Assembly (NCBI GenBank): GCA_016125275.1
Contig: WGMB01000017.1
Location: 206,271-270,270 of the forward strand
Reading direction: 5' to 3'
Source of the DNA: Acidobacteriota bacterium
Lineage (GTDB): Bacteria > Acidobacteriota > Terriglobia > Bryobacterales > UBA6623
DNA length: 64,000 nucleotides
Shown: positions 38,032 through 49,098 of the stretch, piece after piece
Position numbering within the stretch: the first letter of the stretch is position 1
How the letters are laid out: each line of letters begins with the position of its first letter
Notes under the pieces: generated by a model
Databases searched by the model: none
The model's input: only the letters and a program-made list of their open reading frames with translations
What the model was told of the DNA's origin: nothing
Made by a program: the position numbers and the translations under genes

Positions 38032-39546
38032 TCAGTTGAACGTCGGGCCGAAGTCGTCCACGTCCAAGCTGGCGCGGCGTCCGCCCTGGGGCTTCTTCGG
38101 CTTCTCGCGCTGCGCCGCGTAGCCCACTTCTTCCGACCGCGTCAGCCGGCGGTGGGCGTACAGCCCGTCCAACACGAACTCGCCCGCCGACGCCAAGGCC
38201 TCGGGCTCGTCGCGCCCCTCCGGCAGCAGCCCCTCGGTCGCCTCGAAGACGCCTTGGATGCCCTGCAACTGTTCCACCACCTGCGCCGCCGGGGCGTCCA
38301 CGGCCAGCTTCAGCGTGCCGCCCATCTCGAACCACTGCACGATCTGGCGCCCGGCTCCCTTGCGGCCCGTCTCGTCATAAGCTCTCGCCACGGCGGCTCG
38401 AATCATCTCGTGCGCCACCCTCTCGGCGCCCCGCAGCTCGCCTTCATACTCGAGCTCGAACTTGCCGGTAATCGACGGCATCGCGGCGTACACGTCCGCC
38501 ACTCGCGGCACGACCAAGGCCTCGCCGTTGAGCAGCGCCCGCCGCTCCGCGTTCGACACCACGTTCTCCATGCACGAGATCGGCAGCCGCTGGCTGACGC
38601 CGGAACGCTTGTCGATCTTCGAGTCCTCGCGCGCCACGAACGCAATCTGCTCCACGATCGAGCGGATGTAGTCCGGCACCAGCAGCGGAAGCGTCGCCTC
38701 CCCGCGGTCGGTCCAGGCCTCCTGGCGCGTAATCTCCACCGCCTGGTCCACATCCAGCGGGTAGTGCGTGCGGATCTCGCTGCCGATGCGGTCCTTCAGC
38801 GGCGTGATGATCTTGCCGCGCGCGGTGTAGTCCTCCGGGTTGGCCGAGAACACCATCATCACGTCCAGCGCCAGGCGGATCGGATAGCCCTTGATCTGGA
38901 CGTCGCCCTCCTGCAGGATGTTGAACAGTCCGACCTGGATCTTGCCCATCAGGTCCGGCAGCTCGTTGATCGCGAAGATCCCTCGATTGGCCCTCGGCAG
39001 CAAGCCGAAGTGGATCGTGATCTCGTCGGCCAGGTGGTGCGCTCCGCGCGCGGCCTTGATCGGGTCCAGGTCGCCGATCATGTCCGCGATCGTCACATCC
39101 GGCGTCGCCAGCTTCTCCACATAGCGCTCGTCCGGCGTCAGCCAGTCGATCGCCGTCGCGTCGCCCTGCTCGGCGATGGCGTCCCGCCCGAACTTCGACA
39201 ATGGGCGGTAGGGGTTGTCGTGGATCTCCGACCCGGCCACGAACGGCAGCCAAGGATCGAGCAGCGTGGTGAGCTGGCGCAGGATGCGGCTCTTGGCCTG
39301 GCCGCGAAGTCCCAGCAGGATGAAATCGTGCCGCGAAAGCAGCGCGTTCACGATCTGCGGAACGACGGTGTCGTCGTAGCCCACAATGCCCGGAAACAGC
39401 GGCTCGTCGGCGCGCAGCTTCCGGATCAAGTTGGCGCGGATCTCATCCTTCACGGATCGTCGCGCCACGCGGGCTTCGCTGTATGCCTCGCTCTTACGGA
39501 GTTGGCCCAGGGTGCGGGGAAGGTCGGCGGGGGGTGTCACTGCCAC
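38032..39546 (-). CDS. MoxR/ChlI-like AAA+ ATPase (magnesium-chelatase subunit I related)
   Basis: 504 residues. Walker A reads GLRGQAKSRIL, and the Walker B region GIFAINELPDL has Asn-Glu in place of Asp-Glu. NILQEGDVQIKGYPIRL and FSANPEDYTARGKIITPLKDRIGSEIRTHYPL match the insert and sensor regions of MoxR/ChlI ATPases. Members act as chaperone-like remodellers, usually with a von Willebrand A protein; none is encoded nearby. The C-terminal tail after residue 470 is Lys/Arg/Asp-rich and probably flexible. Not chlorophyll-related here, since no other tetrapyrrole gene is visible. Confidence 0.85.
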   Translation of the reverse strand: MAVTPPADLPRTLGQLRKSEAYSEARVARRSVKDEIRANLIRKLRADEPLFPGIVGYDDTVVPQIVNALLSRHDFILLGLRGQAKSRILRQLTTLLDPWLPFVAGSEIHDNPYRPLSKFGRDAIAEQGDATAIDWLTPDERYVEKLATPDVTIADMIGDLDPIKAARGAHHLADEITIHFGLLPRANRGIFAINELPDLMGKIQVGLFNILQEGDVQIKGYPIRLALDVMMVFSANPEDYTARGKIITPLKDRIGSEIRTHYPLDVDQAVEITRQEAWTDRGEATLPLLVPDYIRSIVEQIAFVAREDSKIDKRSGVSQRLPISCMENVVSNAERRALLNGEALVVPRVADVYAAMPSITGKFELEYEGELRGAERVAHEMIRAAVARAYDETGRKGAGRQIVQWFEMGGTLKLAVDAPAAQVVEQLQGIQGVFEATEGLLPEGRDEPEALASAGEFVLDGLYAHRRLTRSEEVGYAAQREKPKKPQGGRRASLDVDDFGPTFN

Positions 39547-39579
39547 CGCCTCATTCTAGCGTCCGGCCCGACGCTTCTC

Positions 39580-40674
39580 TTACAGCGGCAAGGCGCCGAG
39601 GTTCAGGCAGCAGGCGGCCAAGGCCACCCAGCCCGAGCGCGTCTCGCGCTCCAACCGCTTGATCTTCTCCACCAAGGTCGTTCGTTTCAGCCGAAGGGCC
39701 TCGGCCGCCTGCGACTTGTTCCCATTCGTACGCGCCAACGTCGTCTCGATCAGTTTCCGCTCAAAGTTCGCAACCAATTCGTGATAATTCAGCCCCTGAT
39801 CGTCGAGCTCCGCCGTCTCGCAGGTATCCGCCATCCGCGGCTCCTTGCGCGGGCTCGGAAAGTCCTCCAGGTACAGGGTCCGCCGCCGCTGCGCCCGGAT
39901 CACCGCGAGCTCGGCCGCATTCTGCAGCTCCCGCACGTTCCCCGGCCAAGGCCGGCGGCACAGAGCCTCCAACGCATAGGAGTCCACGCTCATCGCCTCG
40001 AGACCGTCCCGCTCACAGAACGTTCGAACGAAGTGCCGCAGCAGATCGGGAATGTCCTCGGTCCGCTCCCGCAGCGAAGGCAGGCGGATAGGAAACACGC
40101 TCACGCGGTAGAACAGGTCCTCCCGGAAACGGCCGGCGTCGATCTCGGACCAAAGGTCCCGGTTCGTCGCTGCGATCACCCGCACGTTGAGCTTGCGCAC
40201 GGTGGCTCCGCCCAGCCGGCTCACCTCTCTCTCCTGCAACGCCCGCAACAGCTTCGGCTGCAAAGCCACGGGAAGCTCGCCGATCTCGTCCAGGAAGAGC
40301 GTGCCGCCGTCGGCCTGCTCGAAGTGACCCGGTCGGGCCTGCCCGGCGTCCGTGAAGGCGCCTTTCTCGTGCCCGAAGAACTCGCTCTCCAGCAACGTCG
40401 CCGGAACGCCCGCCGCGTTGACGGTCACCAGCGAGCGCCCGCTGCGCCGGCTGCGGCGGTGAATCTCACGCGCCACCACTTCCTTGCCGCACCCGGTCTC
40501 ACCCTGCAGGAGCACCGAGGTATCGTGCGAGGCCACCAAATCGACCTGTTCGAGAACGCGCCGAAACGCGGCGCTCTTCCCCCAGACGACCTTCCCGCCG
40601 ATCGGGGCGGGCGCTGGCCTGCGGCTGAGGGAGTCATGCGGCTGAATGCCAAAGTAGGGCGGCTCTGGGCTCAT
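39580..40674 (-). CDS. Sigma-54-dependent transcriptional activator, Fis-type HTH, no sensor domain
   Basis: 364 residues from ATG 40674; the frame is open further upstream but that part is not protein-like. The central AAA+ domain has Walker A GETGCGKEVVAREIH, Walker B GGTLFLDEIGELP and the sigma-54-contacting loop as GAFTDA where most family members have GAFTGA. A Fis-type helix-turn-helix (NKSQAAEALRLKRTTLVEKI) closes the protein. Only about 40 residues precede the AAA+ domain, so there is no receiver, GAF or FHA input domain; it may be controlled by a partner protein, as PspF is. The gene is divergent from the sigma-factor gene. Confidence 0.9.
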   Translation of the reverse strand: MSPEPPYFGIQPHDSLSRRPAPAPIGGKVVWGKSAAFRRVLEQVDLVASHDTSVLLQGETGCGKEVVAREIHRRSRRSGRSLVTVNAAGVPATLLESEFFGHEKGAFTDAGQARPGHFEQADGGTLFLDEIGELPVALQPKLLRALQEREVSRLGGATVRKLNVRVIAATNRDLWSEIDAGRFREDLFYRVSVFPIRLPSLRERTEDIPDLLRHFVRTFCERDGLEAMSVDSYALEALCRRPWPGNVRELQNAAELAVIRAQRRRTLYLEDFPSPRKEPRMADTCETAELDDQGLNYHELVANFERKLIETTLARTNGNKSQAAEALRLKRTTLVEKIKRLERETRSGWVALAACCLNLGALPL

Positions 40675-41178
40675 GGATTGAAATCTCGCACATTTCAGAC
40701 GAATTTGAGGCAAATCAACTGTAAAGAACATATCAGGATTGACTTGCGCTGCAACGTCCTCTCTCCAACTCCCAAAGAAACGTACCGACCTGGGAATGCT
40801 CCGGCGGGCGAAAAGGCCCCAGAACGCCACGGAACCGACATTCCCGGCATTTCCCGTTTTGAAAATCCCATTCCAAGATGAAATGAGCTGGGCGTCCGAC
40901 GGACCGACTTCGCCGCGACGCCGGCTCGACCGCTCGCGAGACTCCGCCCAAGGACCCCCTTCGCCCCTCCGGACCGCCACGATTTCGTCACCCTGCCAAA
41001 AATCTGACGCCCGCCGTCAATTCCTTGACCTTCGACCGGCCCGTGTCAGTCGCCTAAACCCATTGTCCGGCGGGGACTTACGGCTGTCCTATGGAAGTGG
41101 CCAGCGCCATGCATATTCCACCTTCAAGTCTCGGAAGAGGCGCCGATAAGTACGGAAGCAGGAGGGAACAATCCAACA
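40675..41178. other. 504-bp intergenic region between sigma-54 activator and sigma-28-type factor
   Basis: No convincing gene. It is AT-richer near 40690-40750, in front of the activator, where its promoter should lie. The only other recognisable signals are the sigma-54-like element at 41098-41113 and a good ribosome-binding site (AGGAGGG) before the sigma-factor start. Confidence 0.5.
41098..41113 (+). promoter_or_regulatory. Candidate sigma-54 promoter upstream of sigma-factor gene
   Basis: TGGCCAGCGCCATGCA matches the -24/-12 pattern TGGCACG-N4-TTGCA at the essential GG and GC, which have the correct ten-base separation, but differs at three other positions. It lies 65 bp upstream of the ATG, next to a gene for a sigma-54 activator. 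Confidence 0.35.
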
Positions 41179-41985
41179 ATGACTACTGACAGCGCAGCTG
41201 CAGTCCAACGAGCGAGGAAGAGCGGCCCGCCGCCCCAGCCGCCGTCGTTGACCAGAGAAGAGAGGATTCTGAAGCATATGCCGCTGGTCCGGGCGATCGC
41301 GGCGCGCGTTCGCGAAAGCCTGCCGGTCCAGATCGAGCTCGACGATCTGGTCCATGCGGGGGTCCTGGGCCTGTTCGACGCCGTGGACAAGTACGACGCC
41401 AGCAAGAACGTCGTCTTCCATCTCTACGCCAAGCACCGCATTCGCGGCGCGATCCTTGACAGCCTGCGGCAGCTCGACTGGGCTTCCCGCGACCTGCGCA
41501 AGCGCTTCAAAGCGTTCGAGGTCGCCACCCAGCAAGAGGCTCAGCGCCTCGGCCGCTCGCCCAGCGAGGAAGAAGTCGCCCACGCCATCGGCATCTCGCC
41601 GAAGCTCTTCCACAAGCAGAAGACCGAGTTGCACTCGGCCGGCATGATTTCCACGCCCGCGCACCGGGTCGAGAAGCCCGAGGCCACGCATTTCGTCGAG
41701 GCGACCGAAGCCCCCGAACGTCAGCCCGATCGCCTGCTCGCTCACCGGGAGCTCAAGGACGCCATCGACCGTTCGCTGCAAGACCTCCCGCCGCGATACC
41801 GCCGCGTCATCGTCCTCTACTACCGCAAGGAACGCACCATGAAGCAGATCGGCGCCGAGCTCGGCGTCAATGAGAGCCGCGTCTCACAAATTCACAAAGC
41901 GGCTCTGGAAAAGTTGGCCATCGCCATGCGGGCCGGGGGGTTCAGCGGCGTCGACGCCTTCGTCGAAGACCTCGGCAATTGCTGA
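41179..41985 (+). CDS. RNA polymerase sigma factor, FliA/WhiG (sigma-28) type
   Basis: 268 residues. Region 2 (about 35-105) has LPVQIELDDLVHAGVLGLFDAVDKYD and the -10-recognition helix LYAKHRIRGAILDSLRQLDW, typical of FliA/WhiG factors. Region 3 has SPSEEEVAHAIGIS. Region 4 reads LPPRYRRVIVLYYRKERTMK followed by the helix-turn-helix GAELGVNESRVSQIHKAAL. Such factors usually control motility or development; no flagellar gene is in the window. AGGAGGG lies at a good distance before the ATG. Confidence 0.92.
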   Translation: MTTDSAAAVQRARKSGPPPQPPSLTREERILKHMPLVRAIAARVRESLPVQIELDDLVHAGVLGLFDAVDKYDASKNVVFHLYAKHRIRGAILDSLRQLDWASRDLRKRFKAFEVATQQEAQRLGRSPSEEEVAHAIGISPKLFHKQKTELHSAGMISTPAHRVEKPEATHFVEATEAPERQPDRLLAHRELKDAIDRSLQDLPPRYRRVIVLYYRKERTMKQIGAELGVNESRVSQIHKAALEKLAIAMRAGGFSGVDAFVEDLGNC

Positions 41986-41994
41986 GCCGCCGCG

Positions 41995-45016
<3,022 letters not shown>

Positions 45017-45024
<8 letters not shown>

Positions 45025-46006
45025 CCTCACCCACTCGCTCGTCGGGCTGCTGCTGGCGCGCGTCGCCATGCCCGCGAATCTGCCGCGCCGCCAGTGGCTG
45101 GGGGTCGTCGCCGCCAACGCTCCCGACCTCGATCTGATTGTCTCCCTCACCCCGGCCGCCTATCTCGTCGCCCACCGCCACCTGACGCACGCCGTCGTGG
45201 CCATCCCGGTCATGGCGGCGCTCTCCGTCCTCCTGGTCCGGCTCTTCGCGCGGCTCTGGGCCCGCTATCGACGAACGCCATACCAGGCGCCTCCGTTCGG
45301 CGCGGCCTGGCTTTGGGCCTTGGTCCCCGCCGCGTCCCATCCGCTGCTGGACTGGACCAACTCCTACGCCATACGGCCCTGGCTGCCCTTCGACGCCTCT
45401 TGGTCCAGCGGAAACCTGCTGTTCGTCATCGAGCCCTGGCTCTGGGCCGCGTTGGCGCTGGCCGCCGCCGCCCCTCTGCTGTCGGGCCGCCGCGCCCTTC
45501 GCACAGCATCCGCTGCGGGGCTTCTGGCGGTCACGGGCTACGCTCTCTGGCAGGCCCAGGTGCGCAACGCCGCCCTGGCCGCTCTGGCTCGCGAGCCGGC
45601 GGACCGCATCGCCGCCTTCCCCGCCCCCTTCGAGCCCACCGTTCGCGTGGTCTACGTCGAGGAGGGCGCGTCCCAGTGGGTCGGACCGTTCCAACCCTCA
45701 ACCGAAGCAGCCGTCGACCGCCGCAGCCTGCAACGCTTCGACCGCCCGCCCCAACAGCGAGCCGTCGAAGCGGCCTGGGCCGCCCCTCTGGGACGCTCCT
45801 ACCGGCAGTTCTCGATCTACCCTCTGGAGTGGGTCGAGCCGACGGAGCGAGGCTGGCGCGTCATCCTCAGCGACGCCCGCTTCGTCCGAGGCGACCAAGC
45901 CGGATTCGCATGCGTCTTCGAGCTGACCCACGAGCTCCAAGTGCTCAGCAGCGAGTTCTCCTTCGGCGTCGCCGCCACGACCAGCCCATCCCAGCCCAAA
46001 CCTTGA
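45017..46006 (+). CDS. YdjM-like inner-membrane metal-dependent hydrolase family protein
   Basis: 329 residues. The N-terminal ~180 residues have the family layout: MDNLTHSLVGLLLARV, then ANAPDLDL, HRHLTHAVV and SHPLLDWTNSYAIRPW, with conserved His/Asp residues between four or five membrane helices. The family is called a metal-dependent hydrolase on motif grounds; no reaction is established. The soluble C-terminal half (about 190-329) is probably periplasmic. Overlap with the lipid-kinase-like gene suggests a membrane-lipid role, which is inference. Confidence 0.85.
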
Positions 46007-46197
46007 CCCTCCTCGCTTGACACGCCGCGCTACCCTAAGGGCAACCAAGGCTGGCCCAACCCGGCGCAAGGGCCCCCGGCCTCGAAATCGCCGGGGCTTC
46101 CAAACCGCAGCAACTTTCGATCAGCAGCCGCCGCGGAGCCCGCCAAACCGAGCCGAAATTGGCTCACTCTGGCTCACATTTTGAAGAAAAATCGCCT

Positions 46198-46644
46198 CTA
46201 CGGCACGTAGTAGGCTCCAGGCCCCACCGCGACCGCCATCGCGTCCACAAACAGCTCGGTTTCGCCGACGCCGACCGGCGCGAACTTATTGGCAACCAGC
46301 AACCGGTACGTTCCCGGAGCCAGACCGGCCGGCAGGCCGGTGGCGCTGTCTTGCCGTCTGGACGAGTGGATCAAGAGCCGGGGTTCGACGGGACTTTCGC
46401 TCGCGCGGGCCTGGTCCAGATCGACGGCCCGCACGTCGGCGATCCACTCGACTCGACTCCCGACAGCGAGCCGGGCGCCCCGCGCGTCCAGCCGTCCGGC
46501 GTCCTGAGCTGGGTGGGCAGGGGCTCTACCGGCCCCGTCACCGACGCTCAGGGCAAAGAACGGCGATTCCCCGTTCAAGCTGGCCGACAAGATTCGTCGG
46601 GAATGGAATCCTAACCGACGCCCCTGGGGGAAGACGGGATTCAC
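46198..46644 (-). CDS. Possible small protein or gene fragment, unknown
   Basis: A 148-residue frame from ATG 46644. The second half (about residues 85-148) reads like a secreted Ig/IPT-like beta-sandwich (GLAPGTYRLLVANKFAPVGV, then ETELFVD), while the first half looks less protein-like. No signal peptide is visible, so this may be the tail of a decayed larger gene. It is the last feature before the tRNA fragment and belongs to the chromosomal side of that boundary. Confidence 0.35.
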   Translation of the reverse strand: MNPVFPQGRRLGFHSRRILSASLNGESPFFALSVGDGAGRAPAHPAQDAGRLDARGARLAVGSRVEWIADVRAVDLDQARASESPVEPRLLIHSSRRQDSATGLPAGLAPGTYRLLVANKFAPVGVGETELFVDAMAVAVGPGAYYVP

Positions 46645-46663
46645 TAGCTAAGGGAAGGGGGAT

Positions 46664-46709
46664 TGGTGGACCTGGTGGGATTCGAACCCACGACCTCTTC
46701 CATGCCATG
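46664..46709 (-). tRNA. 3' half of tRNA-Ala(GGC), interrupted in the anticodon arm (att site)
   Basis: On the minus strand the sequence gives an anticodon loop ATGGCAT (anticodon GGC), the 3' anticodon stem GGAAG, variable loop, T arm (GTGGG, TTCGAAT, CCCAC), the 3' acceptor strand and an encoded CCA at 46664-46666. The 5' anticodon stem should read CTTCC but the sequence diverges there, and D arm and 5' acceptor strand are absent. A tRNA 3' fragment ending inside the gene is the footprint left at one end of an element integrated by a tRNA-specific tyrosine recombinase. The orientation puts the element on the right and an intact tRNA at its far end. Confidence 0.8.
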
Positions 46710-46795
46710 CAGGCGTGAAGGTGCGCCCGCGAAACGATAACTCATTGAAACCACGGCTTCGTCTGGTTGGACAACCGCACGAACAGAAGCAACTA

Positions 46796-46817
46796 ATGGA
46801 ACCCCTGATGGAACCCC
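46796..46817 (+). repeat. Two 10-bp direct repeats near the att site
   Basis: ATGGAACCCC occurs at 46796-46805 and again at 46808-46817, about 90 bp inside the element from the tRNA fragment. Short direct repeats at this position resemble arm-type integrase-binding sites. The rest of 46710-46899 shows no gene. Confidence 0.45.
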
Positions 46818-46899
46818 AAGAACGAAACTAGGACGCGGGTTCTTGACCTGCTCCCAGAACCCTCATCCCGGCCCCGGCTTGCCGAAAAAGGGGCGATGA

Positions 46900-47046
46900 T
46901 CAGCTCCTGGTTGCCTTTGCTCGTTCACCTGATGGGCGCACCCGCTTCGCCTTGAGAGGCGTCCTCGCGTTCTTCTCCTTTGGGGGAACTAGGATCTCTC
47001 GCTGCACCCATCTGACGAACGTCCGCCAACCAGGCTGCTGAATCAT
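46900..47046 (-). CDS. 48-residue basic protein coupled to cas6
   Basis: ATG 47044-47046 overlaps the stop of cas6 (ATGA), and the frame runs 48 codons. The product is rich in Lys and Arg (PPKEKNARTPLKAKRVRPSG) after a short aromatic start MIQQPGWRTFVRWVQ. No family is known to me. The overlapping junction is the main support; it could equally be a chance frame between cas6 and the att site. Confidence 0.35.
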   Translation of the reverse strand: MIQQPGWRTFVRWVQREILVPPKEKNARTPLKAKRVRPSGERAKATRS

Positions 47047-47978
47047 CGCACCCAGAGGCTGTACCGACCGAGGCCCGAGCTGGTAGACGAGCCTACGTGC
47101 AGCGGCTCCGCGAAGCGCAGCCAGGTGGCCAGGGCGGCCAGGTCGTCGCCGCGGACCTCGATCTCCCCGATCACTCCTTCCATGTCGATGCAACGCTCTT
47201 GTCGATGGCTGTAGCGGCTCCAGTCGAAGCGGCGCCAATGGGCTCGCGAGGCAGCTCGCTCGGCTTGTTGCAGCAGCGGCGTCCGCCAGCCGGGGCCCTC
47301 CGCGAAACCTTGGTAGAGAGCCCGTAACAAGTGCAATCGACGAAACAACGCTTGCAGTACATCCAGCAGCGTGGGCTCCAAGTTGGGGCGGCCGTTGGTG
47401 CGCAGGCGCAGCGGCGTCTCAAACCGTAGCAGCAGGGCGTCCGGTGGCGCCGGTAGCGGTTGGGGCGTCCAGCGCGGCAAGGGCTCGACGAGCTCTCGAA
47501 CCGTTGCGTCGAACACGGCGTCACCTGCTTCGTTGTAAACACGGCGGAGCCGAAAGCGGCCGGCCCGGCGGTCGAGGCCCATGCGTTCGAGCGGCGGAAT
47601 GAAGTGCGGCAGCCAGGCGACCGCCGGACCGATCAAAGTAAGGCGCAAATAGGCGCGTTGGCCAGGTTCGAGGGCGCCTTCGAGCGGCGGGGCGAGCGTG
47701 AACGGGCGAGGTGCGTGGGGGTACTTGCGCAGGACCGTGGCCGAGGGAGCCACCGGCGTGTCGAAGATCTGGGCGTACGCGCAGGAAACGGTTGCCGGGC
47801 ACCCGGCGCAACTCGGAGCGCCCGTGGAGCAGGCCGCTCGACGCAACTGATTCCCGAAGCCGCCCCGGAAGAAGGCGCCCGCGTAGTCCGGCAACTGAAC
47901 CCTCTCCAGGGCTTCGATCTCCACGAACAGTGGCTGGAGGGCCAGACAGCGGGGATCGCAAAATGCGAGCGCAGCCAT
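47043..47978 (-). CDS. cas6: CRISPR precursor-crRNA processing endoribonuclease Cas6 (RAMP)
   Basis: 311 residues from ATG 47978; a TTG at 48035 would add 19. The start (LALQPLFVEIEALERVQLPDY), AGAFFRGGFGNQLRRAAC and the terminal glycine-rich loop STSSGLGRYSL match the Cas6 branch that carries a cysteine cluster. That cluster is Cys50, Cys57, Cys60 and Cys66, with the same C-x6-C-x2-C-x5-C spacing as the iron-sulfur site of the nth gene at 37.3 kb. Cas6 cuts repeat RNA to release crRNAs. The gene lies just downstream of array 1 on the same strand and may be read from its leader promoter. Confidence 0.85.
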   Translation of the reverse strand: MAALAFCDPRCLALQPLFVEIEALERVQLPDYAGAFFRGGFGNQLRRAACSTGAPSCAGCPATVSCAYAQIFDTPVAPSATVLRKYPHAPRPFTLAPPLEGALEPGQRAYLRLTLIGPAVAWLPHFIPPLERMGLDRRAGRFRLRRVYNEAGDAVFDATVRELVEPLPRWTPQPLPAPPDALLLRFETPLRLRTNGRPNLEPTLLDVLQALFRRLHLLRALYQGFAEGPGWRTPLLQQAERAASRAHWRRFDWSRYSHRQERCIDMEGVIGEIEVRGDDLAALATWLRFAEPLHVGSSTSSGLGRYSLWVR

Positions 47979-48054
47979 GAGCAGCCAGCATACAACGGCG
48001 ACGTGGCCGGCGCGTGGCGCCGCTTTGTTTTTCAAGGGCTCATGCGCGTCGGTT

Positions 48055-48466
48055 GTCTCAATCGCTTCTTAGTCAGCGGGCGCCCCGGGACGGTGGAGTT
48101 CGACAATGCCTTCGCGATCAACCAGGAGTCTCAATCGCTTCTTAGTCAGCGGGCGCCCCGGGACAAGGAAATCGTGACCCTCTACACCAACGGCGAGACC
48201 CGTCTCAATCGCTTCTTAGTCAGCGGGCGCCCCGGGACTGAAAGAGTCATGAAGAAAACAGTACCAATTCGAGAGGTCTCAATCGCTTCTTAGTCAGCGG
48301 GCGCCCCGGGACGTTGAGCGGCTGCTCGAAACAAGCCTTGCCTTCGTAAATGGCAGTCTCAATCGCTTCTTAGTCAGCGGGCGCCCCGGGACGCGAACGA
48401 GGTCACCGCGGCGCCGGCCAAGACGGCGAGTCTCAATCGCTTCTTAGTCAGCGGGCGCCCCGGGAC
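48055..48466 (-). CRISPR. CRISPR array 1: 6 repeats of 37 bp, 5 spacers
   Basis: Repeats start at 48055, 48128, 48202, 48276, 48356 and 48430; spacers are 36-43 bp. On the plus strand each repeat starts GTCTCAATCGCTTCTTAGTC and has the core GCGGGCGCCCC before GGGAC. All six copies are identical. The leader is on the right and the crRNA-sense repeat ends GCGATTGAGAC, so transcription is leftward. It ends 76 bp before the start of cas6. Confidence 0.97.
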
Positions 48467-48666
48467 CCTGCCCTCTGCAAGGCACTCCAAAATCTACACT
48501 TAGTAGGCGGTTTTCCGCAACCCCCAGAAAAAGCCTCCTCCAAGCGTCGCTCCGAGCGCGCCCGTCGAGGCTGGATGACCGGAAGTTGCTTGGAATCAGA
48601 GAGTTCGCAACCTGGCCCGATTCTCGATGTCCCGATCAAGTTATGCCATCTCGTTTAGAATCAGCG
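48467..48666 (-). promoter_or_regulatory. Leader of array 1
   Basis: About 200 bp, fitted between array 1 and the end of cas2. It shares blocks with the other two leaders: a start CCTGCCCTCTGCAAG, GCAACC 51 bp from the array, a second TTCGCAACCT at about 141 bp and AGTTATGCCATCTCGTTT at about 173 bp. It should hold the array promoter and the spacer-integration signals. Confidence 0.8.
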
Positions 48667-48696
48667 CGTTGTCGAGCCTGCGGGCTCGATTGAGCT

Positions 48697-48972
48697 TCAG
48701 ATGATCCAGACTTGGGGCTCGTCCGGACGGGTCGGTCGGCCAATCTCGATCGCGTCCGCGGCGCACGCTTTGCAGAGCTTGTAGATGCGGCAAGAGTCGG
48801 CCGCGCGATCCACCTCGAAGTCGATTCTTTCGAGCAACTCGTCCAGACCGCCATCCTCCAGATCGCATTCAAAAACGCTGCGCTGCACCGGCCGGCCGAA
48901 GTCCTTGAGAGCTTCGAAGAGGCGCGTGCGCCGATTGTCGTCCACGACATCATAGGCGATCAGATAGAGCAC
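48697..48972 (-). CDS. cas2: CRISPR-associated endoribonuclease/adaptation protein Cas2
   Basis: 91 residues from a GTG at 48970-48972, chosen because the ferredoxin-like fold begins there (VLYLIAYDVVDDNRRTRLFE); an ATG at 49044 would add 24 residues. The conserved aspartate at the end of strand 1 (AYDV) and the RVQ-like segment GRPVQRSVFECDL are typical. Cas2 pairs with Cas1 in the spacer-integration complex. The gene lies between array 2 and the leader of array 1, on the same strand as both. Confidence 0.92.
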   Translation of the reverse strand: MLYLIAYDVVDDNRRTRLFEALKDFGRPVQRSVFECDLEDGGLDELLERIDFEVDRAADSCRIYKLCKACAADAIEIGRPTRPDEPQVWII

Positions 48973-49098
48973 TGGCTTTCTTGACGGAGGGGGACCGATG
49001 TTGGTTCCGCGGCCGACGACTGGACGGGCGGAGAAGCCGGACAAGCGTCGGCCTCGAGACGTGGTGGCGGAGACATGGTACCTGCTGACGTTCTACTA

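Noticed and set aside
46066..46095. Terminator after the YdjM-like gene
   Set aside because: An 8-bp GC stem with a bulge exists, but there is no T-run after it; too weak to list.
46664..46740. A complete tRNA-Ala gene
   Set aside because: Only the 3' half from the anticodon loop to CCA is present; the D arm and 5' acceptor strand cannot be found.
46710..47042. An integrase gene beside the att site
   Set aside because: No frame long enough, and no tyrosine-recombinase motif on either strand; the integrase is expected at the unseen end.
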